Positions 33,602 to 43,706 of a DNA stretch of 64,000 bases are shown here, piece after piece. This DNA is from Pseudonocardia kujensis (GTDB taxonomy: Bacteria; Actinomycetota; Actinomycetes; Mycobacteriales; Pseudonocardiaceae). The DNA lies in NCBI RefSeq assembly GCF_021283305.1, contig NZ_JAJSOK010000003.1, forward strand, positions 124,001 to 188,000. Direction: 5' to 3'. The notes under the pieces were generated by a model. It saw only the letters and a program-made list of their open reading frames with translations, was not told the origin of the DNA and made no database searches. The position numbers and the translations under genes are program-made. The stretch's first letter is position 1. The number at the start of each line of letters is the position of its first letter.

Positions 33602-35354
33602 CCGGCGCCCGCCGGGGCTCGACCCGCGCCGGGCACGCGCCGCGCAGCGAGGTGAGCAGGACCACTGCTTCGGCGGACGTGAGGTCCGGGGGGGTCAGGA
33701 CCCGTTCGTGCAGCAGGCCGGCGGCGATCCGCCGGGCCCGCTCCGTGCCGGGCAGGCACCCGCTGCGCAGCGGGGGCGTCCACCACCGCCCGTCGCGGCG
33801 CACGGCGACCGTTGCGCGGGTCGCCCCGACGACCTCCCCGGCGCGGTCGACGACGACGACGTCGTCGACGTCGGGCCGGCGCAGACGTCGGCGCCGGTAC
33901 TCCTCGCGCCAGGAGGTCGAGTGACGGAACCACCAGGCGGTCGGGTCCACCGGGTCGTCGTCGACGGCCACGGTGAGCGGCGTCCCACAGGTCGGCGCCG
34001 GGGCGAGGTCGATGCCGACATGGCCGTCCCGGAACAGCCGCAGCCGCACACGCCGCGGCTCGTCACCCTCGCCGCGCAGGCCCTCGACCAGGCGGGTCTC
34101 GACGTGCTCGCGGTCGAAGGCGAAGCCGAGCTCCTCAGCCGAGGCGGCCAGCCGCCGCAGGTGCAGCTCCCGGTTGCGCAACCCGCGGCCGGGTACCAGT
34201 CGCATCGTCTCGATCAGGTGCAGCTCTTCGCGCCCGGACAGGATGGAGGTCTTGGTGAGCACCTCGCGGTGTTCGGCGGCGGGGCTCGAGCTCCAGGTGA
34301 CGCCGCTGCCCGTGCCGTACTCGGCCGCTCCGGTCAGCGTGTCGACGACGGCGGTGCGGATCGCGACGCCGAAACGCGCCCTGACGGGTTCCGACGCGGG
34401 GCCGACCCAGCCGATCGCGCCACAGTAGACCCCGCGCGGGGTGTCCTCGAGCTCGGCGATCAGGGCCATGGTCGACGGCTTCGGCGCGCCCGTCACCGAG
34501 CCGCAGGGGAACAGGGCGGTGAACAGCTCGACCAGCCCGGTACCGGGGCGCACGGTGGCGGTGACGTCCGAGGTCATCTGCAGCACGGTCCCGTACCGCT
34601 CGACCGTGAGCAGCCGCGGGACCCGGACGGTACCCACCTCGGCGACCTGCGAGACGTCGTTGCGCAGCAGGTCGACGATCATGACGTTCTCGGCACGCTC
34701 CTTGGGGTCCGCCCGTAGCCAACGGGTCCGGGCCAGGTCCTCCGCGGCGCTCTGGCCGCGAGCCGCCGTGCCCTTCATCGGCCGCATCAGCACGTCGTCG
34801 CCGCGGCGCTCGAAGAACAGCTCAGGGCTCGCGCTCACCACGGCGAACCGCCCGAGGTCGAGGTGGGCGTTGTAGGAGCCGCGCTGGGCGAGCGCGAGGT
34901 CGCGGTAGAGCGCCGCCGGGTCCCCGGCGACCTGTCCGCGCATACGTACGGTGAGGTTGGTCTGATAGGTCTCGCCCGCGGCGATGCGGCTGCGGACGGC
35001 GTCGACCGCCCGGCGGTGGCCGGCCGAGGTCCAGTCCGGGGTCCAGGCCGCGCGGTACCCGTCGCCCAGGCGGCCCGCGACGACCGGGACGGACTCCGGG
35101 GGCCCGGTCACGCCGAAGAACACCAGCGGCGGTCCTGCGGGATCCGGCGGGGTCACCGCGAGCCCGGTACCCAGCCCCGCCGCCGCCTCGTAGGCGACGT
35201 ACCCGTAGGCCCAGGCCCCGCGCTCCGTCGCCTCGGCGACGGCGGCCAGCACCGGCACGACCTCCTCAGGCCGCCGGGCGACCAGACACCGCTCGGGTGC
35301 GCCGAACCGCAGCCCGCGGCCCGCCTGCAGGTCGTCGAACCGCGCGCCGGTCAC
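33558..35354 (-). CDS. pabB: Fused aminodeoxychorismate synthase component I / lyase-like (PabB-PabC)
   Basis: A 598-residue fusion. The PabB part (about 1-370) shows GETYQTNLTV, PMKGTAARG, ERAENVMIVDLLRNDVSQV and CGSVTGAPK, the chorismate-using core. The C-terminal part has the PabC (branched-chain aminotransferase-type) fold: ETMRL, LHLRRLAASAEELGF, VVVVDRAGEVVGATRATVAV. However, the position of the PLP-binding Lys (HKTT in relatives) reads HSTS: Ser at about residue 479, codon 33918-33920. The lyase half may therefore be inactive. The GTG start overlaps the folC stop. It is the last gene of the folate operon; the product is 4-aminobenzoate. Confidence 0.85.
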   Translation of the reverse strand: MTGARFDDLQAGRGLRFGAPERCLVARRPEEVVPVLAAVAEATERGAWAYGYVAYEAAAGLGTGLAVTPPDPAGPPLVFFGVTGPPESVPVVAGRLGDGYRAAWTPDWTSAGHRRAVDAVRSRIAAGETYQTNLTVRMRGQVAGDPAALYRDLALAQRGSYNAHLDLGRFAVVSASPELFFERRGDDVLMRPMKGTAARGQSAAEDLARTRWLRADPKERAENVMIVDLLRNDVSQVAEVGTVRVPRLLTVERYGTVLQMTSDVTATVRPGTGLVELFTALFPCGSVTGAPKPSTMALIAELEDTPRGVYCGAIGWVGPASEPVRARFGVAIRTAVVDTLTGAAEYGTGSGVTWSSSPAAEHREVLTKTSILSGREELHLIETMRLVPGRGLRNRELHLRRLAASAEELGFAFDREHVETRLVEGLRGEGDEPRRVRLRLFRDGHVGIDLAPAPTCGTPLTVAVDDDPVDPTAWWFRHSTSWREEYRRRRLRRPDVDDVVVVDRAGEVVGATRATVAVRRDGRWWTPPLRSGCLPGTERARRIAAGLLHERVLTPPDLTSAEAVVLLTSLRGACPARVEPRRAPVRDRRGRGAPARGC

Positions 35355-36754
35355 CCGGTGCTCGCCGCGGCAGGCTCCGTGACGTCGTGGAGCGCCGAGA
35401 GCAGGTGGAACGACCCGCCCGCCACCAGCGGCACCTCGGGCGCGGTCGCGGCGCACGCCCGAGCGAGAGCGACGACCGGGTCCCGCTCCACGACGGCGCG
35501 CAGCCCGGCGGCCCGGGCCGCGGCCGCGACCTCGTCGGCCGGACGGGAGCGGACGGGCGGGTGGTCGCCGCCCTCGGTCGCGAACTCGGTCGCGACCACG
35601 AGACCGGCGGCAGGCGCCATCGCCCGCACCGCCTCGTCGAGCCGCTTGTCCGGTTTGAGCGCGAGCACCCAGGTCGCGCGCCGCCCGGGGTCCACCTGCG
35701 CCAGAGTTTCGGCGACGGCGGCGAGCTTCATCGCGTTGTGGGCGCAGTCGACGACGATCGTCCGGCCGGCGTAGCTGCGGCGCTCGAACCGGCCCGGTAG
35801 CGCAGCGCGCGCAAGGCCCTGGCGCACGGCGTCGGCATCGATCCACCACCCGTCGCGGCAGGCGAGCTCCTCCACCGCCCGCAGCGCGAGCAGGGCGTTT
35901 CCGGCCTGGTGTCGGCCGGTCAGGCCGAGCGGGAGGCGGCCGCCGTCCGCGGTCCGCAGGACGGTCGTGTGCCGCTCGGTCACGGCTGCGCCCACGGCCG
36001 CCGCGGTGTCGACGACCGCGAGGCCCGCCCGCCGCCGGGCCGCGGTACCGGCGACGACCTCGTCGATCTCGGGCCCGTTTCTTGCGCTGACGACTCGACC
36101 GCCGTGGGCGATGATGCCCGCTTTCTGCGCGGCGATTCCCGGCAGGTCCTCCCCCAGCACCTCGGTGTGGTCGAGGCCGATCGCGGTGAGGACGGCGAGC
36201 TTGTCCCGGCGCCCGATGACGTTCGTCGAGTCGTGCCGCCCGCCGATGCCGGTCTCGATGACGCTGTAGTCGACGCGGTCCGCGAACAGCCCGAACGCCA
36301 CCGCGTTGGTGACCTCGAAGAAGCTCGGCCGCCCGTGGCCCGACCGCTCCAGCGCCGCGACCGCGGGGCGGACCCGGTCGAGCTCGGCGACGAGGAGCTC
36401 GCGCGAGGCCGGTCGGCCGTCGATGCGAAAGCGCTCCCGCAGGCTGTAGGCGTGGGGGGACAGGTGGCTGCCGACCGTGAACCCGTGAGCGCGCAGGAGC
36501 TCCGCGACGAAGGTGCACACCGACCCCTTGCCCGCCGTGCCCGCCACGTGGACCGCCGGGGCGGCCTCCTGGGGGTCGCCGAGCAGACGCAGGAGCCGGC
36601 GGGCCCGGGCGGTCCCCACCGGCCTGCCCGCGCCGCCGGCGGGTGCTGCGGGGGTGAGGGCGTAGAGGTAGCGAACGGCGTCGCGGTAGCGCTGCGCCGT
36701 CTCGTCCGTGCGGGTGCCGCCTGCCGCCGGGACCCCGCCAGTCCCGTCGAGCAT
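35351..36754 (-). CDS. folC: Folylpolyglutamate / dihydrofolate synthase
   Basis: A 467-residue Mur-ligase-like ATP-dependent enzyme that adds glutamate to dihydropteroate or folates. Seen are the P-loop VAGTAGKGSVCTFVAELL (about 60-77, the usual TNGKGS as TAGKGS), FEVTNAVAFGLFA, ETGIGGRHDSTN and VDCAHN. C-terminal features are LALKPDKRLDE and GGSFHLLSALHD. ATG 36754 lies nine bases after the previous stop, without a strong ribosome site, so the start is uncertain by several codons. It is part of the metF-purU-folD-folP-folC-pabBC operon. Confidence 0.9.
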   Translation of the reverse strand: MLDGTGGVPAAGGTRTDETAQRYRDAVRYLYALTPAAPAGGAGRPVGTARARRLLRLLGDPQEAAPAVHVAGTAGKGSVCTFVAELLRAHGFTVGSHLSPHAYSLRERFRIDGRPASRELLVAELDRVRPAVAALERSGHGRPSFFEVTNAVAFGLFADRVDYSVIETGIGGRHDSTNVIGRRDKLAVLTAIGLDHTEVLGEDLPGIAAQKAGIIAHGGRVVSARNGPEIDEVVAGTAARRRAGLAVVDTAAAVGAAVTERHTTVLRTADGGRLPLGLTGRHQAGNALLALRAVEELACRDGWWIDADAVRQGLARAALPGRFERRSYAGRTIVVDCAHNAMKLAAVAETLAQVDPGRRATWVLALKPDKRLDEAVRAMAPAAGLVVATEFATEGGDHPPVRSRPADEVAAAARAAGLRAVVERDPVVALARACAATAPEVPLVAGGSFHLLSALHDVTEPAAASTG

Positions 36755-36762
36755 CGCGTTGC

Positions 36763-37755
36763 TCAGATCCGGAACAGGTCGTCGACGGCCGACGCGAACA
36801 TGTCCGCCGCGTCGAGGGGCGCGCCGAGCACCCCCTGCTCGAGACCGAACTGCAGAAAGGCGTCCAGGGTCCGGCGGTTGGCCTCGATCCCGTAGGGCCA
36901 CAGCTCCTCGGTGCCCATGACGCGCTCGACCTCGCGGACGTGCGAGGCCGCCCACGGGAGCGGCCAGAACGACACCGAGCTCTCCCGCGCCCGTGCGAGG
37001 CTCCGGTCGCGGGCCTCGATGAACGCCTTGTACAGCGAGCTCAGCAGCCACGGGTTCGCCTCGACCAGGTCGCGTCGCACGGCCACGGCGTGCATGATCG
37101 GGAAGATTCCGGTGCCCGCGAAGTACTCCTGCTCCACCTCGCGGGAGTCCTCGAACATCCGGGTGATCACGTCGGGCCGGTCGAAGAAGCAGTCCGGGGC
37201 GTGCGCGGAGAGCACGGCGTCGACCTCGCCGTCGACCAGCAGGCCGGTGAGCGTGTCGCCTGGGCGGCGCTCGACGACGATGCCCCCGGGCAGGGACAGC
37301 GCCACCTTCTCGCGGCGCCCGGGCTGGTTCACCCCGGCCTGCACCCAGGTGATCGACGACAGGTCCACGCCGTAGCGGTGCTGCAGAAGCCCGCGGCTGT
37401 ACACCGCGGCCGTCTGCGCCCACTCCGGGATCCCCACCCGCAGGCCGGCGAGCCGGGCCGGGTCGGTCAGCCCGGAGTCGCGCCGCACATAGATCGACGA
37501 GTGCCGGAACATCCGCGACGGGAACACCGGCAGCCCGACCAGGCTGTCGTCCCCGGCCGCGCGCAGCGCCGAGAACTTGCCCATCGACACCTCGGACACG
37601 TCGAACTGCCGGTGGGCGATGAAGCGGTGGAAGATCTCCTCCACCGGCATCTCCAGGACGTTGAGGTCCACGCCCTCGCAGCGCACGGCCCCGGTGGCGA
37701 GGTCGCGGACGTGGTCGTAGGCGCCGATCGCCATCGTCAGGCGCAGTCGGGTCAT
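36763..37755 (-). CDS. 4,5-dihydroxyphthalate decarboxylase-like / SsuA-like protein, copy 2
   Basis: A 330-residue relative of the protein at 24506-25489, with HRQFDVSEVSMGKF, FPSRMFRHSSIYVRRD, GIPEWAQTAAVY and GIFPIMHAVAVRRD. There is no signal peptide, so a cytoplasmic enzyme is more likely than a binding protein. It sits inside the folate operon between folP and folC, coupled to folP by ATGA. That placement ties it to the demethylation pathway rather than to transport. Decarboxylation of an aromatic acid is a family-based guess. AAGGAGC precedes the ATG. Confidence 0.75.
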   Translation of the reverse strand: MTRLRLTMAIGAYDHVRDLATGAVRCEGVDLNVLEMPVEEIFHRFIAHRQFDVSEVSMGKFSALRAAGDDSLVGLPVFPSRMFRHSSIYVRRDSGLTDPARLAGLRVGIPEWAQTAAVYSRGLLQHRYGVDLSSITWVQAGVNQPGRREKVALSLPGGIVVERRPGDTLTGLLVDGEVDAVLSAHAPDCFFDRPDVITRMFEDSREVEQEYFAGTGIFPIMHAVAVRRDLVEANPWLLSSLYKAFIEARDRSLARARESSVSFWPLPWAASHVREVERVMGTEELWPYGIEANRRTLDAFLQFGLEQGVLGAPLDAADMFASAVDDLFRI

Positions 37756-38624
37756 CGGGATGCTCCTTGCGTCGTGCGCCGACCGGGGTCGAGCGCGTCG
37801 TGGTGTCGCTCCAGCGCGGACACCAGCCGGAGGGCGTCGGCGGTAGCGCCGATGTTGTGGACCCGCACACCCCAGACTCCCGCCCGCGCGGCGAGCACGG
37901 AGGTCGCGAGCGTCGCCGCGTCCCGGGCGGCGGGCGGGGGCGGCTCCCGGCCCGGTTCGGCCAGCACGCTGCCCAGGAAGCGCTTGCGGGAGGCGCCGAG
38001 CAGCACCGGCGGACCGAGCGCGACGATCCGGTGCAGGCCGCGCAGCACGGCCAGGTCGTGCTCGGTGCGCTTGGCGAACCCGAGGCCGGGGTCGACGAGC
38101 AGCTGCTCGGCCGCCACGCCCGCGGCGCTCGCCGCGTCGAGGCGGGCGGAGAGCTCGTCGAGGACGTCGCCGACGACGTCGGCGGAGTAGCGGGCGCGGG
38201 CGGCCATGGTCCGGCTCGGCCCGCGCCAGTGCATCAGCACCCAACGCACCCCGGTCTCGGCGACGACCCGGGCCATCGCCGGGTCCGCGAGCCCGCCGCT
38301 GACGTCGTTGACCAGCCGCGCCCCGGCGTCGACCGCCGTCCGCGCGACGCTCGCCCGGGTCGTGTCGATGCTCGTGGGCACCCCGGCCGCGGTCAGGCCG
38401 GCGACCACCGGCAGGACGCGGCGGAGCTCCTCCTCGGGCGACACGCGCCCGGCGCCCGGCCGGGTGGACTCGCCCCCGACGTCGACGACGTCGGCGCCCT
38501 GCTCGGCCAACGCGATGCCCGTGGCGACGGCCTGCTCGGCGGTGGCGAAGCGGCCGCCGTCGGAGAAGGAGTCCGGCGTGACGTTGAGGATCCCCATGAC
38601 CCGGCAGCCGCCGTCGGCGCGCAC
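37752..38624 (-). CDS. folP: Dihydropteroate synthase
   Basis: A 290-residue TIM-barrel DHPS that condenses 4-aminobenzoate with dihydropterin pyrophosphate. All signature blocks are present: MGILNVTPDSFSDGG (about 10-24), VDVGGESTRPGA, SIDTTRASVA, VNDVSGG, LVDPGLGFAKR, LLGASRKRFLG and the final VRVHNI. It begins at GTG 38624, three bases after folD. A second folP outside the housekeeping folate cluster would be unusual; whether one exists elsewhere cannot be seen. It supports dedicated folate supply for the demethylases. Confidence 0.95.
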   Translation of the reverse strand: MRADGGCRVMGILNVTPDSFSDGGRFATAEQAVATGIALAEQGADVVDVGGESTRPGAGRVSPEEELRRVLPVVAGLTAAGVPTSIDTTRASVARTAVDAGARLVNDVSGGLADPAMARVVAETGVRWVLMHWRGPSRTMAARARYSADVVGDVLDELSARLDAASAAGVAAEQLLVDPGLGFAKRTEHDLAVLRGLHRIVALGPPVLLGASRKRFLGSVLAEPGREPPPPAARDAATLATSVLAARAGVWGVRVHNIGATADALRLVSALERHHDALDPGRRTTQGASR

Positions 38625-38627
38625 GGC

Positions 38628-39503
38628 TCAGCCGCCGAACTGTCGGCGGGCGGCGAGCGCGGTGTTGGCCAGCAGCATCGCGATGGTCATCGGACCGACG
38701 CCGCCGGGCACGGGCGAGATGTGGCCCGCCCGCTCCGCGACAGGACCGAAGTCGACGTCCCCGCACAGGCCGCCCGCCTCGCGGTGGATGCCGACGTCGA
38801 TGACGACGGCACCAGGCCGCACGGCGTCGGCCCCGATCAGCCGAGGCACCCCCACGGCCGCGACGACCACGTCCGCCCGGCGGCACGTCGCCGCCAGGTC
38901 CACGGTGCGGGAGTGGCAGAGGGTGACGGTGGCGTCCCGGGCCGTCAGCAGCTGCGCCAGGGGCCGCCCGACCAGCTCCGACCGGCCGACGACGACCACT
39001 TCGGCACCGCGCAGCGGGATCGCGTGGTCGTCGAGCAGCCGGAGCACCCCGGCGGGGGTGCAGGGGCGCAGCCCGTCGCGCCCCAGCGCGAGCAGGCCCG
39101 CGCTCTGCACGGTCAGCCCGTCGACGTCCTTCTCGGCCGGGATCCGGTCCAGCAGCGCCCGCCGGTCCAGGTGGTTCGGGAGCGGCAGCTGCAGCAGGAT
39201 CCCGCTCACGTTGTCGTCGGCGGCGAGCTCGTCGAGGACCTTCTTCGCCACCTCCTGCGAGACGTCGGCGGGCAGGTGGCGGTGGAGGTCCTCCATCCCG
39301 GCGGCCCGGCAGGCGGTGCGCTTGTTCCGTACGTAGACCTCGGACGCGGGGTCGGCGCCGATGAGCACCGTGGCGAGCCCCGGCCGTCGGCCGGTCTCGG
39401 CGACCAGTGCCGCGACGTCGCGCGCCACCTCCTCGCGCACCTGGGCCGCGGAGGCCTTGCCGTCGATGACGACGGCGCCGGTGGAACCGTGCGGGCCGGT
39501 CAT
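38628..39503 (-). CDS. folD: Methylene-THF dehydrogenase / methenyl-THF cyclohydrolase
   Basis: A 291-residue bifunctional FolD. Landmarks are YVRNKRTACRAAGM with the catalytic Lys (about 58-71), GILLQLPLPNHLD, PAEKDVDGLT, the NADP loop VVVGRSELVGRPLAQLL and the C-terminal PVPGGVGPMTIAMLLANT. It interconverts methylene-, methenyl- and formyl-THF and so oxidises the methyl carbon after MetF. It sits between purU and folP in the operon. All catalytic landmarks look intact. Confidence 0.95.
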   Translation of the reverse strand: MTGPHGSTGAVVIDGKASAAQVREEVARDVAALVAETGRRPGLATVLIGADPASEVYVRNKRTACRAAGMEDLHRHLPADVSQEVAKKVLDELAADDNVSGILLQLPLPNHLDRRALLDRIPAEKDVDGLTVQSAGLLALGRDGLRPCTPAGVLRLLDDHAIPLRGAEVVVVGRSELVGRPLAQLLTARDATVTLCHSRTVDLAATCRRADVVVAAVGVPRLIGADAVRPGAVVIDVGIHREAGGLCGDVDFGPVAERAGHISPVPGGVGPMTIAMLLANTALAARRQFGG

Positions 39504-39534
39504 GCGCGGCCTCCCTTCCGTCGTGGGGCGGGGC

Positions 39535-40416
39535 TCACCGGAGCACGACCGTGCGGCCGCCGTTGAGCAGGACCCGGTTCTCGGTGTGCCAGCGGACGGC
39601 GTGCAGGAGCGCCCGCGCCTCGGTTCCCCGGCCCCGCGCGACGAGCGCCGCCGGACTCATCGCGTGGTTCACCTCGGCGATCTGCTGCTCGATGATGGGG
39701 CCCTCGTCGAGGTCGGAGGTGACGTAGTGCGCGGTCGCCCCGATGACCTTGACCCCCCGCTGGTGGGCCTGGTGGTAGGGCCGGGCGCCCTTGAAGCTCG
39801 GCAGCATCGAGTGGTGGATGTTGATGGCCCGCCCCTCGAGCTGCTTGCAGAGGTCGTCGCTGAGGATCTGCATGTAGCGGGCGAGGACGACCAGCTCGAC
39901 GCCCAGGTCCGCCACCAGGTCGAGCAGGGCCGCCTCGGCCTCCCGCTTGGTCGCGGCAGTGACGGGGATGTGGTGGAACGGCACCTCGAAGCGCTCCGCG
40001 ACGTGGCGCAGGTCGGTGTGGTTCGACACGACAGCCGCAACGTCCAGGTTGAGATCGCCGACGCTGTTGCGGAACAGCAGCTCGTTGAGGCAGTGCGCCT
40101 CCCGGCTGACCATGACCAGCACGCGCGTCGGCTCGTCCGCGGACACGATCTTCCAGGTCATCGCGTACTCGGTCGCCACGTCGGCGAACGCGGCACGCAG
40201 CGGCTCGACCTCGGCTCCCCCGCCGTCCGCGGGCGCGAACCCGACGCGCAGGAAGAACGTCCCGCTCTCGGGGTCGCTGAACTGTTGGCTCTCGAGGATC
40301 GTATGACCCTGGTCGAACAGGAACCCGGAGACCGAGCGGACGATGCCCGGGACGTCCGGGCAGGACAGGGTCAGCACGCACGGCCCGGTCGGCCGGTCGG
40401 TGGTGGACGGGTTCAC
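39535..40416 (-). CDS. purU: Formyltetrahydrofolate deformylase
   Basis: A 293-residue enzyme with an N-terminal ACT domain (LTLSCPDVPGIVRSVSGFL, about 15-33) and a formyltransferase-like hydrolase domain. The latter has VVSNHTDLR, VVLARYMQILS, INIHHSMLPSFKGARPYHQA and TAHYVTSDLDEGPIIEQ (catalytic Asn/His/Asp). It releases formate from 10-formyl-THF and regenerates free THF, the last step of one-carbon disposal. GTG 40416 overlaps the metF stop (GTGA). Its place next to metF and folD mirrors known THF-dependent demethylase loci. Confidence 0.95.
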   Translation of the reverse strand: MNPSTTDRPTGPCVLTLSCPDVPGIVRSVSGFLFDQGHTILESQQFSDPESGTFFLRVGFAPADGGGAEVEPLRAAFADVATEYAMTWKIVSADEPTRVLVMVSREAHCLNELLFRNSVGDLNLDVAAVVSNHTDLRHVAERFEVPFHHIPVTAATKREAEAALLDLVADLGVELVVLARYMQILSDDLCKQLEGRAINIHHSMLPSFKGARPYHQAHQRGVKVIGATAHYVTSDLDEGPIIEQQIAEVNHAMSPAALVARGRGTEARALLHAVRWHTENRVLLNGGRTVVLR

Positions 40417-41354
40417 TGGATCCCCTCGGACGGTCGGTGACGGACGGACGCGGTGGCCGGGGGCAGCTCCGCCAGACGGGACTGCCGCCAGGCCTCGGTC
40501 TTCGCGAGCTCGTTGAAGGTGAAGAAGTGGAAGCCCTTGATCCCGTTGTCCGACCGGCCGATGGCGGGCGCGAGGCCCGACACGAGCCGGTCCGGCGAGT
40601 AGCCGCCCGGCAGGAAGAACCGCCACAGCATGCTCTGCTGCTTGCGCAGGAAGCGGGCGGACTGCCCGAGGCCGAGCCCGGCGGAGATCCGGACGAGCTT
40701 CTGCCGGCTCACCGGACCCGGCACGCCGACCCGGATCGGCAGCTCGATGCCGCGCTCGTGCAGCGACCGCGCCCAGCGGACGGTCGTCGCGGGTGCGAAG
40801 CACAGCTGTGAGATCAGGAGGTTCGCGTGGCGGGCCTTGTCCCCCAGCGCTCGCTCGATCGCCTCCGCGGGGATGTGCCCGTGGCCCTCCGGATAGCCGC
40901 CGATCCCGATCCGGGTGAACGGGTGGTCGCGCGCCTCCAGGGCCTCGAGCAGGGCGAGGGCGTCGGGGTAGGTGCTGGTCGGCCGGTCGGCGTCGCCACC
41001 GACGACGAACACGCCCTCCACCCCGGCCTCGGCGAGCCGACCTACGATCGCGTCGAGGTGGGCGGCATCCTCCACCAGGCGCGCCACCAGGTGCGGCGCC
41101 GTGCGGTAGCCGCGGGCCGCGAGGCGCGCCGCCAGCTCGATGGTCGGTTCGAGGCCTTTGGCCTCGGTGGCGGTCACCGTCAGTCGCACGCTCGTCGGGA
41201 CGTGCTCGAGCACCTGTTCCTCGGTGCCCTTGAACGGAAGGATCTCGTAGCTCGCGTCGGTCAGCGCCTGCGCGAGCGCGTCGTCGGACCGTCGGGCCCG
41301 AGGCCTGCGCCCGGTGCCGACCACGGCGCCGCCCCGGCCACTCTCGTCGGCCAT
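40413..41354 (-). CDS. metF: Methylenetetrahydrofolate reductase-like protein
   Basis: A 313-residue MetF-fold TIM barrel that would oxidise the 5-methyl-THF made by the demethylases to methylene-THF (reverse of its biosynthetic direction). Family features are HVPTSVRLTVTATEAKGLEPT near the N-terminus, VFVVGGDADRPTSTYPDALALLEAL, IGIGGYPEGHGHIP and LLISQLCFAPATTVRWA. The last 30 residues form a hydrophilic tail with no clear counterpart. It is the first gene of the folate operon, under the promoter/operator at 41468-41496, with a ~120-base leader. It resembles the MetF copies found beside LigM/Dmt-type demethylases. Confidence 0.88.
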   Translation of the reverse strand: MADESGRGGAVVGTGRRPRARRSDDALAQALTDASYEILPFKGTEEQVLEHVPTSVRLTVTATEAKGLEPTIELAARLAARGYRTAPHLVARLVEDAAHLDAIVGRLAEAGVEGVFVVGGDADRPTSTYPDALALLEALEARDHPFTRIGIGGYPEGHGHIPAEAIERALGDKARHANLLISQLCFAPATTVRWARSLHERGIELPIRVGVPGPVSRQKLVRISAGLGLGQSARFLRKQQSMLWRFFLPGGYSPDRLVSGLAPAIGRSDNGIKGFHFFTFNELAKTEAWRQSRLAELPPATASVRHRPSEGIQ

Positions 41355-41475
41355 CGTCTTCCTTTCCGTCGGATGCGCGCTGCCGGAGGAACGAGGCCGG
41401 CACAGCTGCGTGTCGAAGAGGGTCCGGCCGGCGCGCTGGTGAGCGGCGGTCCCGAGCGGACCACCCGACCATAAG

Positions 41476-42878
<1,403 letters not shown>

Positions 42879-42882
<4 letters not shown>

Positions 42883-43706
42883 CGCGGCTCCGTCCCCGGC
42901 GTCGGGTAGCCCTTGCGGAGCTTGAACGCCTTGACGGCCTCCTTGACCAGCCCGCCGACCGGCATGGCGAAGCGCAGCTTGTCGGCCTCCTGCTGCGCGA
43001 TGACCATGTCCTTCTCCGCCCACGGCACCGGACGCTCGTCCGCGCGCTCGATCAGGGCGAAGTTCGCCGCGCTGCTGACCACGAGCGCCTCCCGCAGGCG
43101 GTCCGGGTCGACGCCGAGTTCCTCGGCGAGGCGCAGGCCCTCGTCGTTGGCGGCGACGCACGCCCAGAGGATCATGTTGTTGACCATCTTGGCGACCTGG
43201 CCGCTGCCGAACTCCCCGAGCGCGAACACGTCGGTGGCGAAGGTGGCCAGCACAGGCCGACAGGCGTCGAGGACCGCCGGGTCGCCGCCCGCGAGCACCA
43301 GCGCGGTCCCGCTCTCGACCGCCCGGTCGCTGCGGGTCACCGGCATGTCGAGCAGGTCGATGCCGCTGCCCTGGAGCCGGGCGGCCAGGTCGCGCGCGTA
43401 GGTGGGCGAGACGGTGGACCCGAGGCCCAGCACCAGACCCGGCCGCGCACCCGCCAGCAGGCCGTCGTCGCCGAACACGGCGGACTCGACCTGCTCCTCG
43501 AACCCGACGACGATCAGGACGACGTCGCTCTCCTGCGCCACCTCCTTGGGTGAGGCCAGCCCGCGCACACCCACCTCCTCGGCGCGCCGCACGCTCTCCG
43601 CCGACGGGTCGTACCCGACGACGTCGAAACCGCCCGTCACGAGGTGGCGCCCCATCGGCCGTCCCATCGCGCCGAGGCCGAGCACTCCCACCGTTCGGAT
43701 TGTCAT
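42879..43706 (-). CDS. Beta-hydroxyacid dehydrogenase family protein
   Basis: A 275-residue NAD(P)-dependent dehydrogenase: VGVLGLGAMGRPMGRHLV (about 6-23), MPVTRSDRAVESGT in place of the usual DAPVSGG, and catalytic Lys in GSGQVAKMVNNMI. The altered substrate loop suggests a non-standard substrate. It is coupled by 4-base overlaps to the LLM monooxygenase before and the LigM-like gene after. In this module it takes the place of the aldehyde dehydrogenases of modules 1 and 3. GGAGGAG precedes the ATG. Confidence 0.85.

Noticed and set aside
24506..37755. The two SsuA-like proteins as ABC binding proteins
   Set aside because: There is no signal peptide or lipobox from the supported starts, no adjacent permease or ATPase, and Pht5-like motifs are present. 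An enzyme role is preferred, though not proven.
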